From contig ML681990.1 of NCBI GenBank assembly GCA_007922195.1, forward strand, positions 35,227,733-35,291,732: 64,000 nucleotides of DNA, in the 5' to 3' direction. Origin of the DNA: Podocnemis expansa. Taxonomy: Eukaryota; Chordata; Testudines; Podocnemididae. Below the pieces are notes generated by a model that made no database searches, was not told the DNA's origin, and was given only the letters and a program-made list of their open reading frames with translations. Within the stretch, counting starts at the first letter, position 1, and each line of letters starts with the position of its first letter. Positions 59,809 to 64,000 of this stretch are shown piece by piece. The translations under genes were made by a program, and so were the position numbers.

Positions 59809-60190
59809 GTGTGGCTTGATCGCCACATGAAAATAGGCATTTTGTAAATCAAGGGTGGTGAACCAATCCCTAGAATCCAAAGATGGAATGTTATGGTTGA
59901 GAGTGACCATACGAAATTTCACCTTTCTGAGAAAGTTGTTCAGACCGCATAGGTCTAAAATTGGTCTCAACCCCCCCCTTTCGATTTGGGAATTAAGAAG
60001 CAATGGGAATAAAAAGCGTTCTCTTCTTCCTCTCTTGGAACTTGCTACATGGCCCCCAGTGCAAGTAGTTTTTCCACTTCCTGCTCCAGAAGCTATTCGT
60101 GAGAGATGTCCCTGAAGAGGGACTGGGGAATGGGAGGGGGTTGGGGGGCTTTGCTCAAAACTGCAGGGTGTAGCCCTATAGGATGGTTCT
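59794..60190 (-). pseudogene. DIRS C reverse transcriptase, upstream part
   Basis: Reads LRPILDLCGLNNFLRKVKF, then LDLQNAYFHVAIKPH, where the LTR element cuts the gene. The counterpart in copy B continues into the QFTVLPFG block, which here is on the other side of the insertion at 57877. Confidence 0.8.
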
Positions 60191-60261
60191 TAAAACTCAA
60201 ACGGGCTGTGGTGACCGAGGCCCATTGGAGGTAGAAGAAAGCAAGCCTGTTGAGAGCAACG

Positions 60262-60423
60262 TTCCCTCTAAGCTGACGATGCAGCTGCGCAAGTTATGGA
60301 TGCAGCTGAGCAAGTTCTCTCCTGTTCCCGACCCCAGGCCAGGCCAGGCCCCTTTCCCACAGCCCACTGGCTCCCCAAGTGCTTTCATAACTTGCTCAGC
60401 TGCATCATCAGCTTAGAGGGAAT
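60262..60423. mobile_element. hAT-like MITE with TTCCCTCTAAGCTG ends
   Basis: Begins CGTTCCCTCTAAGCTGACGA and ends TCATCAGCTTAGAGGGAA, a good terminal inversion. The subterminal words CAGCTGCGCAAGTTATG and CATAACTTGCTCAGCTGC also mirror each other. Same family as 26278-26458. Confidence 0.7.
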
Positions 60424-60856
60424 ACTGAAAGGAAGGCATTGCTTTGCTATGAAAATGAAGAGCCATCACTCCCTCACTACAGAAAAAGAATGGATCATGA
60501 AAATTTCTGCCATCTACAGGATAGAATACAAATGTAGTGTATTACTGTAACCCACTCCAGTTCTTAAAATTATTAGCAGATCTTCTGGTTCCACTGCCCC
60601 ACACATGTGAGAAGTGGAAGGAAACACAACAGGGAAAAAACCACCGAATGATAAAATAATTCCTCCTGTGATAACCTGGGTTGTTTGGACTGTTTGTGAA
60701 CAAATCCAAATCAGCTTTCCTAAAAGCATCAGTAGACACACTTACAACAAGCCAATGAAATGGTAGCTATTGCCCTCATTATGACTCTAGATATCTTTAT
60801 TCATTTCTCATTTAAGATGGGCATATTAAACTTGGAAAAGACATACCAAATAACTG
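60424..60856. other. Unannotated stretch
   Basis: Nothing recognisable. Confidence 0.4.
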
Positions 60857-60945
60857 TCATTCCTCCTATAAGCACAGGGGAGAGGATGACATTTCAGGTA
60901 TTGAATGGATATTAGCTGATCTTAGCCAAAAGCCAGAGAAAGAGT
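60857..60945 (-). pseudogene. U2 snRNA pseudogene
   Basis: The minus strand reads CTTTCTCTGGCTTTTGGCTAAGATCA, close to the start of U2 snRNA (…TCTCGGCCTTTTGGCTAAGATCA), and then a form of the AATATCTGATACGTCCTCT segment. About a dozen bases between them, including much of the stretch around the branch-point recognition site, are missing or changed. It is a decayed pseudogene. Confidence 0.75.
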
Positions 60946-61943
60946 GCAACTCGAACAAACCCTTGTTTTTTCTGTGACATTGCAAATGGACTCCCCTGTC
61001 AATCAGCTTTCATTCTAATCCTTTGATAGGTGCAATTTCTGTACTCAAACAAAATCTGACACTCAACTTGAAATGCTTTTAGGAAAAGAGAATTAACCAT
61101 TCATGAGAGATTCCTGGATGAGATTGGTTTTTAGCTCTGACTTCATCCTGATATGAACTACTCCAAAGTTTCAGTCTGAGATTTTGGTACAGAGAACAAA
61201 TACCAGCTGTGAAATCTGGCTCTCACTCTGAACGTCCCCAGATTTTTTTGGGAGCTGAATCTTGGGACTGAGTTTTTGTAACCCTCCTGCTGCTGGTTTC
61301 CCCACGGCATGAGCGGGACCCCCGCTTCTGCCTTGCCTTCTTTCCTCCCTGTAACTGCCCCAATCTAGGGTTACCAGATACCAAAGCATGGAAAGGAAGA
61401 TAGGGAGGGCCAAAAAGGAGGACATTGGAGGATGTGGAGAAAATATAGTATTAATATAACTGTTATTACCATATTATGTCATGGAAAATGGGTAATTATT
61501 AATAAATGCAGCATTAAAATTGCACAATATCATGTGTTTTTAAATTATTTTAAAATAAAATTACCAAAATGTTTTCTTTTACTGAAAACTGGATTTTTTC
61601 ATTAAGTTAAAGTTTTTCATGACCCTTTCATTAATGTTCGTGAGACTAAAGTTAAAAAACTAAATTTTCAAATATAAACTTAAAAAGTACCTTAAAAAGT
61701 TAAAAAAAACCCAGTTAACTCACTTTTCATTTTGCACAGCGGCCCATTTTTTACTGTTAAAAAAAAAAAATGTCCTAAATTGTTTCTATCCAGTTCAAAC
61801 CTGCACCTTTAGCAGTTTTATTTAATTGGTCTCTGTTAGTAATTTTATTTATGGTAGACTATTTTCCTTCATTTTATTGGTATCCCTCCCCCTCCCCCAC
61901 CCAATTTAGCTGTTTTGTAAGGAGCAAGGGCCAAAAATAAAAG
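60946..61943. other. Unannotated stretch
   Basis: No gene is supported. A GGGTTACCAGATACC sequence at 61368-61382, followed by AAAAAGGAGGACA, resembles the start of a common vertebrate repeat, but I could not define it. Confidence 0.35.
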
Positions 61944-62016
61944 TACCTTTGACAGGTCTTAAGCCCACAACCCCAAGGTTAAAAGGTACTATTGCTACCC
62001 AGTGACCTATCTAGGC
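61944..62016 (-). pseudogene. tRNA-Lys(TTT)-like pseudogene or SINE head
   Basis: The minus strand reads GCCTAGATAGGTCACTGGGTAG, then CCTTTTAACC and GGGCTTAAGACC. Length and spacing fit a tRNA with anticodon TTT in the CTTTTAA loop. The A-box and B-box are imperfect and the acceptor stem does not pair well, so it is a pseudogene. Turtle Pol III SINEs are tRNA-Lys derived, so this could be a SINE 5' part. Confidence 0.5.
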
Positions 62017-62469
62017 AGCTTTGTAAAACTAACTTCCAGAGTCGGGGGATACCTGAGCTCTTAGTGAAAAAGCCTGGCCTGTGCTGAGCTGTGACTGGAT
62101 GGTGTGTGCATGTGACCACCACACCCCACCATCTCCAGCTGCTGGCTCAACATCCCCCGCTCTGTAACTTGGCTGCTAGAGAGGAGACTGGAGCAGCGGC
62201 GGAGGCAGAGGCAAGGCTGACAGAGCCCTTGCCACCTCATACGCCTCTCGCGTTGAAGGAGCAGGCAACAGCTCTGCCCGAACGCAGCCCAGGGACAAGG
62301 AAGACCTGGCTACCAAGCTCCCGACCCATACGGGCTTCCCTCTGCAGCACTGGTACGGCTGGTGCTGGCTGCTCACTCTGCGCCTGCAGGATCGAAGGTG
62401 CCAGGGGCAGGCTGGCACGCAGGTGCTGAGCATGACCTAGGAGTCCCAGGGTGGACAGAGGCAGCACAA
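62017..62469. other. GC-rich stretch left of a DIRS end
   Basis: GC-rich with several overlapping open frames on both strands and no family motif. It may include diverged DIRS gag (Ser/Pro-rich linker) that I cannot confirm. Confidence 0.35.
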
Positions 62470-63000
62470 GCTGATTCCGGTGCTGGGCTCAGTGCTGATT
62501 CCATTAGCAGAGCTTTAAGTCTGATGTCTCTGTTCTTCTTGGTGTGTGGCTTAAAGGCTCTTCAAATTTTACACTTTTCCAGGAGATGTACCTCCCCCAG
62601 GCATTTCAAACATTGCTCATGGGGGTCGCTTATGGAAAAAGGCTTTGCTGCAAGCAGTGCAGGGTTTGAACCCCGGCGAGCAGGGCATAGCCAACACACT
62701 GAACTTACTAACAAACCAAACTAACCAAAGAAGACTATGAACAGACTACAGCTAAATAGAAAAGCAGACAAAAGTATCAAGAGTGATACTTAGGTGTTCC
62801 AGCAACTGTCGCAAATGGAGGAAAGAAGGAACCGGGAGGGGAGTGGGTCAGTGGCGGCTATTATACTGGGTGATCACACACCACTCCAGAGGGCGCCACT
62901 GCCCCATGGGGCAGGCTAAGGGCAAAAAGCTTTCTGGCAGCTGGGCACATCGGCGCATGCACCACCACACTGGAATCCATGTGAGCAACTGCTCGAAGAA
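62470..63000 (-). mobile_element. DIRS 5' end (gag start and terminal repeat)
   Basis: On the minus strand the terminal repeat (about 62800-63000, with GGCAGTGGCGCCCTCTGGAG and GTATAATAGCC) is followed by a gag N-terminus near 62690-62545. That part has the same Cys-rich order as copy B: a FKPCTACSK-like segment, then CLKCLGEVH. It is probably the 5' end of copy C, whose RT stops at 60190, but the gag between is not recognisable. Confidence 0.65.
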
Positions 63001-64000
63001 CAGCAGCTGCAGAAAGCCTAGTAGCCATTATCTCTTATTCAAGTGTGTGCACACGTCCATTCCATATTAAATTACTCCCATGCAGGGTGGGCTCAGAGTA
63101 CACAAACGTGCAGGTTGTGACACTCCCCTACCAAACCTGGCATCATCCCCAGCTTGCTTGGTGATGGCATAGGAAGAAATATACACCGACATCCAGGTTG
63201 CCATTCTGCAAATGTCCTGGATTGGGACCTGGGCCAGGAATGCTGGTGAGGAAGTTTGTGCTCTCATCAAATGGATAATCAGGATGACAGGTGGTGGGAT
63301 GCCCACCAACTCACAGCATCTGTGAATGCAGGAAGTGATCCAAGATGAAATTCTCCAAGCTGAAATGGGTAGGCCTTTCATCCATCCTGCTATTGCTACA
63401 AAGAGCTGTGAGGATTTATGGAATGGCTTAATCTTTTCTGTACAGAAGGGTAGGGCAGGCCTACTAGAGGTGCTGCTCCTCCCTGTTTTTGTGACGTTTC
63501 AAGAAGGAAAATGGCCTGATTACCATTAAACTGCAAAGCCGCCTTTGGGAGGAATGCAGGTTGGGAGCGAAACAGTACATTGTTCTTAAAGAACACAGTG
63601 TATGGGGGCGTCTGAAGTAAGGACCCTAATCTCTAAGACCCTCCTAGCCAAGGTAACTGGTACCAGAAGGGTGACCTTCCAGGTCCAACAGCAAGCATGA
63701 TGCCAGCAGCTTAAAAGGAGAGTCCATGAGTTTTGATAGGACCAGGTATAAGTCCCATGAGGAAATGGGTCCCAGATCTGCAGATATAGCCTAAGTTCTT
63801 GAGGATGTGTATGGAGAGGATGATAAACTACCTACCGGAGGAGGGAAAGATGAGATGGCTACTAAGGTGTACTTTAATAGATGAAATAGCTAGGCCTTGC
63901 TGTTTCACCTGAAGCAGACGCTTCAGAGTCTGGACAGCTGACCAGGTGGTCCAGGAGACTTGGCAACATGACAAAATGTTTTCACTTGGTGAGGCAGGTA
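63001..64000 (-). mobile_element. DIRS-type retrotransposon D, 3' part, runs off the window
   Basis: Directly after the 5' end at 63000 comes an internal-complementary-like segment (TTATTCAAGTGTGTGCACAC, then CATTCC) and a recombinase 3' region on the minus strand. The frame 63067-63381 holds the H-x-x-R box (IIHLMRAQT) and tyrosine (ISSYAITKQ). The catalytic arginine region is near 63625-63650. D has no separate left terminal repeat. The rest lies beyond 64000. Confidence 0.7.
63067..63381 (-). pseudogene. DIRS D tyrosine recombinase C-terminus
   Basis: Reads SSWITSCIHRCCELVGIPPP, HLMRAQTSSPAFLAQVPIQD and ICRMATW, with SSYAITKQ at the tyrosine. Compared with copies A and B, TAHSTRAQ has become IIHLMRAQ, so the spacing of His and Arg is kept. 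A stop after SSL-like sequence near 63390 separates it from the upstream part at 63396-63596. Confidence 0.7.

Larger units (their letters stand above)
56541..60190 (-). mobile_element. DIRS-type retrotransposon C, split by an LTR element
   Basis: The left tip reads CAATTACTTACCAGTAAC at 56532-56549, followed by a terminal repeat with GCTGGAAAGCTTTTTGCCC and an internal complementary region at about 56785-56860. Recombinase, RNase H and RT pieces follow on the minus strand. A Ty3/gypsy-type element (57895-59808) splits the RT gene; RT resumes at 59814 and runs to about 60190. The gag region is not recognised after 60190. A 5' DIRS end at about 62470-63000 may belong to this copy. Confidence 0.8.

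Overview
The window looks like a vertebrate nuclear genome segment, most likely from a sauropsid and probably a turtle. The evidence is spliced exons of a vertebrate gene, CR1 LINE copies ending in ATTCTATGA-type tails, many hAT-like non-autonomous transposons, and several DIRS-type (tyrosine recombinase) retrotransposons. There are no operons, bacterial genes or CRISPR arrays. The organism call is inference from repeat content and cannot be taken to species.

The only host gene I can support is the 3' half of DEPDC1B on the minus strand. Four consecutive coding exons lie at 53699-53865, 50703-50879, 46060-46245 and 44074-44235. All are in compatible phase with GT/AG borders and end in a stop codon at 44074-44076. 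They encode the end of the RhoGAP-like domain and the C-terminal tail. Upstream exons (DEP domain) are not recognised here. Positions 1 to about 43300 appear to be intergenic DNA beyond the gene's 3' end.

The rest is mostly transposon archaeology. DIRS copies, all in minus orientation, lie at 3466-7057 (A, gag deleted), 19645-25456 (B, nearly complete, with gag, RT/RNase H and overlapping recombinase frames), 33031-38865 (E, old and heavily interrupted), 56541-60190 plus about 62470-63000 (C) and 63000-64000 (D, running off the end). A and B show the diagnostic layout: inverted terminal repeats and an internal complementary region matching both ends.

Element C is split by a short Ty3/gypsy-type LTR element (57895-59808, 5-bp duplication GTGTG) that kept only an integrase remnant. 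Two solo LTR-like sequences (606-1680 and 29608-30477), a long old CR1 relic with nested insertions (14240-18685), two younger CR1 3' ends inside DEPDC1B introns, several hAT-like elements with visible target duplications, and a family of fold-back repeats fill much of the remainder. A U2 snRNA pseudogene and a tRNA-Lys-like pseudogene lie near the right end.

Nothing here can be called a wholly new biological system. The most informative structures are the DIRS copies at different stages of decay, the C-D junction, the fold-back repeats whose arms share private variants, and the inverted duplicate pair at 33.5/37.5 kb.
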